The notes under the pieces: generated by a model | What the model saw: the letters and a program-made list of their open reading frames with translations, nothing else | Told to the model about the DNA's origin: nothing | Database searches by the model: none | Made by a program: the position numbers and the translations under genes | In this document: positions 34,964 through 42,461 of the stretch, piece after piece | How the letters are laid out: the number at the start of each line of letters is the position of its first letter | Position numbering within the stretch: the first letter of the stretch is position 1 | From: Microbacterium sp. Root166 | GTDB taxonomy: Bacteria > Actinomycetota > Actinomycetes > Actinomycetales > Microbacteriaceae | Reading direction: 5' to 3' | DNA length: 64,000 nt | Assembly (NCBI RefSeq): GCF_001427145.1 | Contig: NZ_LMGL01000002.1 | Location: 763,442-827,441, forward strand

Positions 34964-36088
34964 TCAGCCCGCCGAGCAGGTGGGGAGAGCGTCCAGGTCG
35001 CCGTCCTCCCGCACCGCGTCCAGCACGGCGAGCGCGTCGTCCAGCGTCTCGACCGAGAACACCCGCAGGCCGTCGGGCACGTGGCCCACGACCTCGTCGC
35101 AGTTCGCCTCGGGCGCCAGGAACCATTCGGCCCCGGCATCCTTCGCCCCCCACAGCTTCTGACGGATGCCGCCGATCGGGCCGACATCGCCGGATCCCGT
35201 GATCGTGCCGGTGCCGGCGAACTGCTCCCCGCCGTTCAGCTCGCCCGGCGTCAGGGTGTCGATGATCCCGAGGGCGAACATCATGCCCGCGCTCGGACCA
35301 CCCACGTTGTTGAGCTGGATGGTCACGTCGAAAGGGAAGTCGTACTCGGCCATCAGGTTGACGCCCAGGAGCAGCATCTTCTCGCCGTCGACCTCGGTCT
35401 CCTTGGGGGTGACCGACACCGTCTGCTCTTCGCCGTCGCGCTCGATGAGCATCTCGACGGGCTCGCCGTCGCTGTCGGCGACGATCTCGCGCAGCTCCTC
35501 GACGTCGTCGATCGGCTCGCCGTCGGCCGCGATGACGATGTCGCCGTCCTCGAGCAGTCCCTCCGCCGCGGATCCCTCGATGATCGAGTGCACCGCGATG
35601 CGGGCGCCGACGTCCTCGCCGAGCTCGGTGAGGGCTGCCGCGGTCGCCTCCTGCTGCGAGTCGACCATGAGCGCCGCGCTCTGGGTGTTGCGCTCCTCGT
35701 CGCTCTGGCCGTCGGGGAAGACCGTGTCGATCGGCACCACGGCCCGGCTCGGGTCGAACCACGCCGTCGCGAGCTCGAACCACGAAGGCGTCCGCTCGCG
35801 GTTGCCGACGACCTGGACGGTCAGCAGGTCGAGCGCACCCTCGGTCGGGAAGGTCTCCGCACCTTCGACGGAGATCAGCGGCACCTCCACGCCGTCGGCA
35901 GAGGCCGCAGAGCCCAGGGTGTTGTAGACGGGCCCCGGACGCTGGATGACGTACGACGTCGGCAGGAAGGTGATCACCAGCAGAACGACCAGCGCGACGG
36001 CAAGGGCCCATACGCCGACGACCGCCCCACGCGACATGCGCCGTCTCGGCGCGGGCGTGATGGTGACGTTCTCGTCGAACAGGGCCAC
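34964..36088 (-). CDS. Membrane-anchored PDZ-Lon (S16) protease
   Basis: The 374-residue protein has one N-terminal membrane helix (VVGVWALAVALVVLLVITFL), then YVIQRPGPVYNTLG. A PDZ domain lies near residues 150-225 with GSAAEGLLEDGDIVIAADG. A Lon-type proteolytic domain follows, with catalytic Ser in VGGPSAGMMFALGII near residue 270 and Lys in IGGIRQKLWGAKDAGA near residue 315. There is no ATPase domain. The M. tuberculosis counterpart is Rv3194c. The GTG start has AGAGAGG upstream. It is divergent from the DUF2342 gene. Confidence 0.92.
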   Translation of the reverse strand: MALFDENVTITPAPRRRMSRGAVVGVWALAVALVVLLVITFLPTSYVIQRPGPVYNTLGSAASADGVEVPLISVEGAETFPTEGALDLLTVQVVGNRERTPSWFELATAWFDPSRAVVPIDTVFPDGQSDEERNTQSAALMVDSQQEATAAALTELGEDVGARIAVHSIIEGSAAEGLLEDGDIVIAADGEPIDDVEELREIVADSDGEPVEMLIERDGEEQTVSVTPKETEVDGEKMLLLGVNLMAEYDFPFDVTIQLNNVGGPSAGMMFALGIIDTLTPGELNGGEQFAGTGTITGSGDVGPIGGIRQKLWGAKDAGAEWFLAPEANCDEVVGHVPDGLRVFSVETLDDALAVLDAVREDGDLDALPTCSAG

Positions 36089-36214
36089 GGGGACCTCTCT
36101 CTGCCTGGTCGTTCGCGACCGGCGTAAGGCGTTCGGGACTCTGCCGGGGAGTGCGATGGATGCTGCGACTAGCGTAGAACGCGGCGCCCATGAACCGGCT
36201 GAAAGGCGACTGAA

Positions 36215-37621
36215 GTGGCAGACGACGACCGCAGTCCCGAAGAAGAGTTCCAAGAGATGATCCGCCAGCTGTTCGGCGGAGGCTCCGGCGAGCTCGATCC
36301 CGAGCAGCTCTCCGCCCTGTCGGGGATGAACATCGACCCGGCCATGATGCAGACCGTCATGCAGCACCTGCAGGGCGCGTTCTCCGGCGCCGCATCGGGT
36401 GACCAGGGCATCTCATGGGAGCTGGCGCAGCGGCAGGCGCTGCACATCGCGAACCAGGACGGGCTGGGGGTCACCTCCGGTCAGCGCACCGACCTCGACC
36501 AGGCGTTCGCGCTGGCGACCCTGTGGCTGAGCGAGGCGACGACGATCTCCGAGCTGGCCGAGCCGCCGCAGACGCTGACCCGCGGCGGGTGGGTCGACGC
36601 GACGCTTCCCGTCTGGCAGCAGCTGGCCGAGCCGGTCGCCACCAGCATCGCCGACGCGCTCACCGCACAGCTGAGCGAGCAGGCGCCCGATGACATGCAG
36701 AGCCTGGTGCAGGGCGCCGGCCGGCTCATGCGCACGGTCGGCGGATCGCTGTTCGCCTCGCAGCTCGGACAGGTGGTCGGCAACCTCTCCAAGGAGGTCG
36801 TCAGCGGCGGCGATGTCGGCATCCCGCTCATGCCCGATGGCCGTGCCGCGATCCTCCCTCAGAACTTCGCCGACTTCGGACAGGGCCTGGAGGTCCCCGA
36901 GGACCAGCTCGCGCTGTACGTCGCGACCCGTGAGCTCGCGCATGCGCGCCTCTTCCGCCATGCCCGGTGGCTGCGCCTGCACGTGATCTCGCAGATCACC
37001 GACTTCGCGCGCGGCGTCCACGTCGACACGTCGGCGCTCGAGGACCTCGCCTCGCGGTTCGATCCGTCGCGACCCGACGAGCTGCGAGAGGCGCTCGAGA
37101 GCGGTGCGCTGCTTCCCGAGCGCTCCGAGGCCCAGAACCTCGCTCTGGCACGACTCGAGAACCTCCTGGCCACGATCGAGGGCTGGGTCGAGGTCGTCAC
37201 CGAGCAGGCCACGTCGCGCCTGCCCGCGGCCGACCGCATCGCCGAGACCGTGCGCCGCCGCCGTGCGGCCGGCGGGCCGGCGGAGCGGGCTCTCGGGTCC
37301 CTCGTCGGTCTCGAGCTGCGGCCTCGCCGCATGCGCGAGGCCGCGGCGATGTGGCGTGCGGTGACGGATGCCGTGGGCCCCGCGGTCCGCGACACGCTGT
37401 GGGACTACCCCGACCTCATGCCGGGCGCGGACGACATCGACGATCCCTCGGCACTGGTGGCCCGGCTCGAAGCGCGAGCGCGCGGCGAGGCCCCCGCCCC
37501 CGACGAGTTCGACGACGCGCTCGCGGCGTTCCTGGCGGAAGATCCCGCCGCTCCCGCGGATGACGCCTCGGACGACACTCCCGACGACACCGCCTCGCCC
37601 AAGGACAGCCCGCCGGTCTAG
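36215..37621 (+). CDS. DUF2342 protein, annotated in relatives as zinc-dependent metalloprotease
   Basis: The 468-residue protein is mostly helical. The would-be metal motif reads TRELAHARLFRHARWLRLH near residue 230, so there is no canonical HExxH. Residues 1-60 are Met/Gly/Gln-rich, with PEEEFQEMIRQLFGGGSGEL. The C-terminus is acidic (DDASDDTPDDT). The family is adjacent to PDZ-Lon across Actinobacteria; the M. tuberculosis counterpart is Rv3195. GTG 36215 has GAAAGG 9 bases upstream and a TAGCGT box near 36171. Peptidase activity should be treated as unproven. Confidence 0.87.
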   Translation: MADDDRSPEEEFQEMIRQLFGGGSGELDPEQLSALSGMNIDPAMMQTVMQHLQGAFSGAASGDQGISWELAQRQALHIANQDGLGVTSGQRTDLDQAFALATLWLSEATTISELAEPPQTLTRGGWVDATLPVWQQLAEPVATSIADALTAQLSEQAPDDMQSLVQGAGRLMRTVGGSLFASQLGQVVGNLSKEVVSGGDVGIPLMPDGRAAILPQNFADFGQGLEVPEDQLALYVATRELAHARLFRHARWLRLHVISQITDFARGVHVDTSALEDLASRFDPSRPDELREALESGALLPERSEAQNLALARLENLLATIEGWVEVVTEQATSRLPAADRIAETVRRRRAAGGPAERALGSLVGLELRPRRMREAAAMWRAVTDAVGPAVRDTLWDYPDLMPGADDIDDPSALVARLEARARGEAPAPDEFDDALAAFLAEDPAAPADDASDDTPDDTASPKDSPPV

Positions 37622-37715
37622 CGCCGCTCCTCCCCAGGACCGATCCGGGCCCGCGCCCTCGCGGTCAGCCTGTGGAATCGCGCCGCGCTGCCTCGGCGGA
37701 GATCATGATCGGAGG

Positions 37716-38594
37716 ATGCTGCGCATCGATCCCGCTCATCCTCCGCTGTGGCGCACGCCGACGACTCTGCAGTTCGGGATGCCGCCGGTCGCGGTCGTGG
37801 AGGATCCCACCTCGTGGCAGCAGCGCCTGGTGCGAGACCTCGAGCGCGGCCTGCCCGACGACGCGGTGATCTCCCTCGCCTGCGCCCTGGGGGCGACGGC
37901 CCGCGAGGCCGCGGATTTCGTCGAACGCATCGCGCCGGCCATCGCCGCCGACGCACCCCACTCCGGTCGCGTGATCGTGCAGGCCGCGGGAGAGGTCCCG
38001 CGCATGCAGCTCGACGCGGTCGCGGCGGGATTCGGGGCGACCGGCGACCTGGTCGACGTCGCGCACCCGTTCGACCCTCCGGGGGCAGGGGCGATCGATG
38101 CGGCGGGCCGGGCCGCGGTGATCGTGGTGGTCGCCCACCACGTGGTGGCTCCGGCCTTCGCGGCCGCGCTGATGTCGGACGACCTCCCGCACCTTCCGGT
38201 CGTGCTCACCGGCTCGACCGCTCACGTCGGACCGTACGTCGTCCCGGGAACGACGCCGTGCCTGGCGTGCCTCGCGGCCGCCGAGCGTGAGCGCGATCCG
38301 GCGTGGCCGGCGATGGCGGCGCAGCTGCTCGGCAGACCGGTCGAGACGGCCGAGACCGCGACGCTGTGGGAGGCGGGCATCGCGGGCGCCCGCCTGATCA
38401 GAGAGTCCGAGCGGGACCTTGACCGGCCCTGGACCCGGTCCCTGACCCTGCACTCGGGGTCGCTCCGCCGGAGCGCGCGGAGGCACCGGCCGCACGCAGA
38501 GTGCCGCTGCCGATCTCTCGGAGGAACCGTGACGGCTGTCGCTCCCGCACGCCCCGAGCCCACGACACCGACAATGTTCGCGCGGCTCGCGTGA
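37716..38594 (+). CDS. ThiF/TOMM cyclodehydratase-like protein (Rv3196-type)
   Basis: The 292-residue protein has a conserved region near residues 165-200, VGPYVVPGTTPCLACLAAAE followed by RERDPAWPA. This matches the Ocin-ThiF-like domain that binds leader peptides or supports cyclodehydratases in thiazole/oxazole-modified peptide pathways. With the terminal HAECRCRSLGG it supplies four Cys for a probable zinc site. There is no ATP-binding Gly loop or precursor peptide nearby. ATG 37716 has GGAGG directly upstream. Its last 197 bases overlap the convergent helicase gene. The role in this genome-maintenance block is unknown. Confidence 0.75.
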   Translation: MLRIDPAHPPLWRTPTTLQFGMPPVAVVEDPTSWQQRLVRDLERGLPDDAVISLACALGATAREAADFVERIAPAIAADAPHSGRVIVQAAGEVPRMQLDAVAAGFGATGDLVDVAHPFDPPGAGAIDAAGRAAVIVVVAHHVVAPAFAAALMSDDLPHLPVVLTGSTAHVGPYVVPGTTPCLACLAAAERERDPAWPAMAAQLLGRPVETAETATLWEAGIAGARLIRESERDLDRPWTRSLTLHSGSLRRSARRHRPHAECRCRSLGGTVTAVAPARPEPTTPTMFARLA

Positions 38595-40164
38595 TGGCGA
38601 CGTAGGCGAGCCGCCGCTCCTCGTCGACCTGCTCGAACGTCGTCGCGTACGAGATCGGCAGGAGTCCTTCGGCCAGGCCGGCGAGGTGCACGTGGTCCCA
38701 CTCGAGGCCCTTGGCGGCGTGGATGGTCGCGAGCGTCACGGTGCGCAGCGCCGGCTCGTCGTGGGTCTTGGCGCGGGCGGAGAGCTCATCGGTGAACTGG
38801 CGCAGCGTCGTCCCCTCGGGCGCCTCCTCGGCGAGCCGGAGCAGAGCGGCCCGCAGCTCCCATGCATCCCGGAGCGCGCCGCCGGCGCTCGGGGGCTCGT
38901 CGGTCAGGCCGAGCGAGCGCAGCACATCGCGCACCGTGTCGACGAAGCCGGTCTGCAGCGGCGCCACCGAGGCGCCGCGCAGGGCCATGATCCCCTGGCG
39001 CACCTCGGGCATGTCGAAGAACCGGCGTCCGCCGAGCACAGTCGTGGCGATGCCGGCGTCCGAGAGCGCCCGGACGACCTCGGCCGACTGCGCGTGAGCG
39101 CGGTACAGGACCGCGATGCGGCGGGGGTCGATGCCGCGGGCGATCTGGGCCGCGACTCGTGCGGCGATCCCCCGCGCCTCGGCCTCGTCGTCGGGGTAGG
39201 CCTGCACGGTCGGCGGGTCGGCCTCGGCGGGCGCGGGGCGACCGGCGATCAGATGCAGGGCGCCGGGGCGATCGCGCATGAGCTCGTTGGCCACGCCCAG
39301 GATCGCGGCATCCGATCGGTAGTTCGTCTCCAGGCGGATGACCTTCGCATCCTCGTGGCGGCTGCCGAACTCGAGCAGATGGCGCGCATCGGCGCCGGCG
39401 AACGTGTAGATGGTCTGGCTGGCATCGCCGACGACGCACAGGTCCTTGCGGTCACCGAGCCAGACCTCGAGCAGCCGGTGCTGCAGGGGCGAGACGTCCT
39501 GGAACTCGTCGACGGTGAAGTGCCGGTACTGCTCGCGCACGGCCCGCGCCACGTGGGCTTCGGCCTCGAGCATCCCGGCGCACGCGAGGAGGACGTCCTC
39601 GAAGTCGAGCTGGCGCCGCTCGTCCTTCAGCTTCTCGTACGACCGCTGCAGGTCGACGACGCGCTCGACGTTGAGGCGTCCGATCCCCCGCGGCCGCGCG
39701 GCGGCGTACGCGTCGATCCCGAGCATCGAGACCTTGCGCCACTCGATCTCGCTCGCGACGTCGCGCAGCGTCGCGGTGTCGGGGCTGATCCCGATCGCAT
39801 CGGCCGCGTGCGCGAGAAGTCGCACCTTGTTGTCGACGATGCCCGGCGCGGTGTCCCCCGCGAGCGTCGGCCAGAAGTAATTGAGCTGCGCGAGCGCCGC
39901 CGCGTGGAACGTGCGCGCGGCGACACCCTCCACCCCGAGCGCGCGCAGCCGGCCGCGCATCTCGCCGGCGGCCTTGGCCGTGAAGGTCACCGCCATGACG
40001 CGACCGGGCGAATACGCGCCGGTGTCGACGCCGTGGGCGATGCGATGCGTGATGACGCGCGTCTTGCCGGTGCCGGCGCCCGCGAGCACCGCCACCGGAC
40101 CGCGGAGGGCGCGGACCGCCTCGAGCTGGTGCTCGTCGAGCCCCGACAGGGCGCTGCCGCTCAT
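38398..40164 (-). CDS. UvrD/PcrA-type superfamily 1 DNA helicase (UvrD2-like)
   Basis: The 588-residue protein has Walker A in VLAGAGTGKTRVITHRI near residue 27. Motif II is FTVDEFQDVSPLQHRLLEV near residue 215, motif IV/V elements include TLATIHAAKGLEWDHVHLAGL near residue 480, and motif VI is RLAYVAITRAARTLSVSWARG near residue 525. It unwinds DNA 3' to 5' in repair. The position matches M. tuberculosis uvrD2. That protein continues with a tetracysteine linker and HRDC domain, and this one ends about 45 residues after motif VI without them. ATG 40164 overlaps the nudC stop by 4 bases. The 3' end overlaps the ThiF-like gene by 197 bases. Confidence 0.9.
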   Translation of the reverse strand: MSGSALSGLDEHQLEAVRALRGPVAVLAGAGTGKTRVITHRIAHGVDTGAYSPGRVMAVTFTAKAAGEMRGRLRALGVEGVAARTFHAAALAQLNYFWPTLAGDTAPGIVDNKVRLLAHAADAIGISPDTATLRDVASEIEWRKVSMLGIDAYAAARPRGIGRLNVERVVDLQRSYEKLKDERRQLDFEDVLLACAGMLEAEAHVARAVREQYRHFTVDEFQDVSPLQHRLLEVWLGDRKDLCVVGDASQTIYTFAGADARHLLEFGSRHEDAKVIRLETNYRSDAAILGVANELMRDRPGALHLIAGRPAPAEADPPTVQAYPDDEAEARGIAARVAAQIARGIDPRRIAVLYRAHAQSAEVVRALSDAGIATTVLGGRRFFDMPEVRQGIMALRGASVAPLQTGFVDTVRDVLRSLGLTDEPPSAGGALRDAWELRAALLRLAEEAPEGTTLRQFTDELSARAKTHDEPALRTVTLATIHAAKGLEWDHVHLAGLAEGLLPISYATTFEQVDEERRLAYVAITRAARTLSVSWARGVRERQPSRFLREIGSGTLRAAGASARSGGATPSAGSGTGSRAGQGPARTL

Positions 40165-41075
40165 GCCGCCCCCGCGTGCCAGTCGCTGATCAGGCGATGA
40201 GCGATCGAGGCGCGCCCGGGGAGCACGACATCGCCGTCCCCCGCCAGGGCCGCGCCGATCTCGGCTCGGGTGAACCACCGGACCGCCACGATCTCTTCAC
40301 CGTCGGGCCGTGCGGCTTCGTCGTCGACGGCGGTCGCGAGGAAGCCGACCATCAGCGATCGCGGGTAGGGCCACGCCTGCGACCCGCGGTACTGCACGGA
40401 GGCGACCCGGATGCCGGACTCCTCCCAGATCTCGCGACGCACCGTGGCCTCGAGGGACTCCCCCGCCTCGGCGAAACCGGCGAAGCACGAGAACCGGTTC
40501 GCGCCCCACATCGCGTTCGAGCCCAGCAGCAGCAGATCGGGGTCGCGGGCGCTGCGGATCGCGACGATCACGGCCGGATCGGTGCGGGGAAAGTGCTGCC
40601 TCCCGCACGCCGGGCAGCGGCGCGACCAGCCGGCGTCGGCGAGCATCAGCAGGCTGCCGCACGCCGGGCAGAAGCGTCCGTCCACGAGCCATCGCCCGAG
40701 GCTCAGCGCCGTCACGAAGGCGGTCGCATCGTGCTCGCCGAGCCCGCCGCCGATGACCCGCAGCGACCCCCAGCCCGCCGGCGCGTCGAAGGCTCGGTCG
40801 TCCGCCTCCGAGAAGGCGGCCAGCAGCAGCGCCACGCCGTCGGGACCGCGGCCGAGGAAGGCCCACTCGCCACCGTCGGGCACCGCCGAAGGAGCGACCC
40901 AGTGCAGCGTGTCGGGTGCCGAGAGCGGCGCCGTGTCGCCCACGACGACGAGCACGCGCGCGGCCGGGTCGGCGCGGATGTGGTCCAGCAGCCCGGGTTC
41001 CGCGCGCTCGTCCGCAGCGCGATCGATGCCGGCCCCCGCGAGCGGGGCGAGCCGCGAGCTTTCGGGCGCCGTCAT
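40161..41075 (-). CDS. nudC: NAD+/NADH diphosphatase
   Basis: The 304-residue protein has a zinc ribbon, FCPACGSLLM and RRCPACGRQHFPR, near residues 135-165. The Nudix box GFAEAGESLEATVRREIWEE lies near residues 205-225, followed by the NudC-type SQAWPYPRSLMVGF. It cleaves NAD(H) to NMN(H) and AMP and can remove NAD caps from RNA. It is coupled to the downstream helicase gene by a 4-base overlap, the same order as in M. tuberculosis (nudC then uvrD2). Confidence 0.93.
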   Translation of the reverse strand: MTAPESSRLAPLAGAGIDRAADERAEPGLLDHIRADPAARVLVVVGDTAPLSAPDTLHWVAPSAVPDGGEWAFLGRGPDGVALLLAAFSEADDRAFDAPAGWGSLRVIGGGLGEHDATAFVTALSLGRWLVDGRFCPACGSLLMLADAGWSRRCPACGRQHFPRTDPAVIVAIRSARDPDLLLLGSNAMWGANRFSCFAGFAEAGESLEATVRREIWEESGIRVASVQYRGSQAWPYPRSLMVGFLATAVDDEAARPDGEEIVAVRWFTRAEIGAALAGDGDVVLPGRASIAHRLISDWHAGAA

Positions 41076-41161
41076 CGAGGATCTCCGCTTTGTTCGACCG
41101 GCAGTGCCGTCCTGCTCGAGGAGCCAGGGCGTGGCGCCGGGATGGACGAGCGTGGCCGACC

Positions 41162-41167
41162 TACCCT
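41162..41167 (+). promoter_or_regulatory. Leaderless -10 box of the APH-fold gene
   Basis: TACCCT is followed by 6 bases and then the ATG at 41174. Confidence 0.45.
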
Positions 41168-41173
41168 GGGCTC

Positions 41174-42430
41174 ATGGCACGCTCACCCCTCACTCTAGCC
41201 GCGTCCGTGACGTCGGCTCTTCCCCGGGTCGGCGTCGTCGGAGTCGGCGCGCTCACCGAAGGCACCAGCGGCAGGTACGACTCGGCAGTGGCCGAGCTCG
41301 ACGACGGCCGCCGAGTCGTCGTGCGGGTGCCGGCCGACTCTGCCGTCGACTCCGAACTGGCCGCGCAGGTGCGTGCGCTCCGCGCTCTCACGCCGGGCGT
41401 GCGGGGTCTCCTGCCGTTCCGCGCCCCCGAGCTCCTCGGCGAGACCGGACTGGGCGACTCCCGTGCCGTGGTCGTCGACTTCCTGCCGGGATACCGAGTG
41501 GATGCCGCGCATCTGCCTCCCGGCAGGGGCGCCGCCACCTCCGTGGGGGCCGCCCTGGCCGCGCTGCACGCGCTGCCGCTGTCGATCGTGCGCACGGAAG
41601 GGCTGCCTGTCCGCACGCCCGCGCAGGTGCGCAGCGACACCTCAAGACTGCTCGACCGTGCCGTCGCCACCCGCCGCCTGCCCGTCGGTCTCGCCGATCG
41701 CTGGCACCGGGCCCTCGACGCGGACGAGCTGTGGCGCTTCGAATCCGCCGTCGTCCTCGGCGGCGCCGGCGCGGCCTCGTTCCTCTTCGAGGACGTCGAC
41801 GGCGTTCCCGAGGTGACAGGGCTGCTGGAGTGGCACGGCCTGTCGGTCGGAGACCCCGCGATCGACCTGCAGTGGCTCGCCGCTGCCCCGAACGCCGCGG
41901 ACGACGTCTACGCCGCGTACGTCGCGCACAGCGGCCGGGCACCGGACTCCCGTGCCCGGGAGCGTTCGCGGCTCTACGCCGAACTCGAGTTCGCCTCCTG
42001 GCTGGTGCACGGCCACGAGAACGGGCGCCCGGACGTCGTCGACGACGCCGTTCAGCTACTCGAGACGCTGGCGACGGGCGTCGCGGATGATGAGATCGTG
42101 ACGGATGCCGCGCTCGGCGTCGATGACGCGATCGCGCTCCTGGACCGCATGCCCGAGGCATCCGTGACCGTCGACACGTCGATGCAGACGGACGCCTACG
42201 ATCCCGAGGAGCTGTCCTCCTGGGTGCTCGGCGCTGCCGACGGCATGGACGCCGCCGACGCCGAACCCGAGCACACCGGCGAGATCGATCTGGGCCCGGA
42301 GGCCGGCCAGGTGGCCTGGGGCGCCGACGACGTCTCGACGTCGCCCATCGACGTGATCACGGACGACACGGCGGTCGCCGAGGCCGAGGCGTCTTCCGAG
42401 GCGGCGCTACGGCGCTGGCGCGAGTCCTGA
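41174..42430 (+). CDS. APH-fold phosphotransferase-like protein, probable pseudokinase
   Basis: In this 418-residue protein, residues 1-300 follow the aminoglycoside/macrolide phosphotransferase fold: TEGTSGRYDSAVAEL, VVRVPADS near residue 55, VVDFLPGYRVD near residue 105, and SVGDPAIDLQWLAAAP near residue 230. The catalytic loop, normally HGDxxxxN, reads VVLGGAGAASFLFED. The metal-binding Asp of the next strand is replaced in GLLEWHGL. Both catalytic acids therefore seem lost. The last 120 residues are acidic and probably disordered. It lies between divergent nudC and convergent adnB. A regulatory or scaffold role in this repair block is only inferred. Confidence 0.7.
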   Translation: MARSPLTLAASVTSALPRVGVVGVGALTEGTSGRYDSAVAELDDGRRVVVRVPADSAVDSELAAQVRALRALTPGVRGLLPFRAPELLGETGLGDSRAVVVDFLPGYRVDAAHLPPGRGAATSVGAALAALHALPLSIVRTEGLPVRTPAQVRSDTSRLLDRAVATRRLPVGLADRWHRALDADELWRFESAVVLGGAGAASFLFEDVDGVPEVTGLLEWHGLSVGDPAIDLQWLAAAPNAADDVYAAYVAHSGRAPDSRARERSRLYAELEFASWLVHGHENGRPDVVDDAVQLLETLATGVADDEIVTDAALGVDDAIALLDRMPEASVTVDTSMQTDAYDPEELSSWVLGAADGMDAADAEPEHTGEIDLGPEAGQVAWGADDVSTSPIDVITDDTAVAEAEASSEAALRRWRES

Positions 42431-42461
42431 CCCGCGGCGCAGCCGCCGGGGCGACCCGGCC

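Noticed and set aside
33423..36191. 922-codon open frame antisense-frame reading through PDZ-Lon and UPF0182
   Set aside because: It is an alternate frame of two well-supported minus-strand genes, with Arg-rich composition and no motifs.
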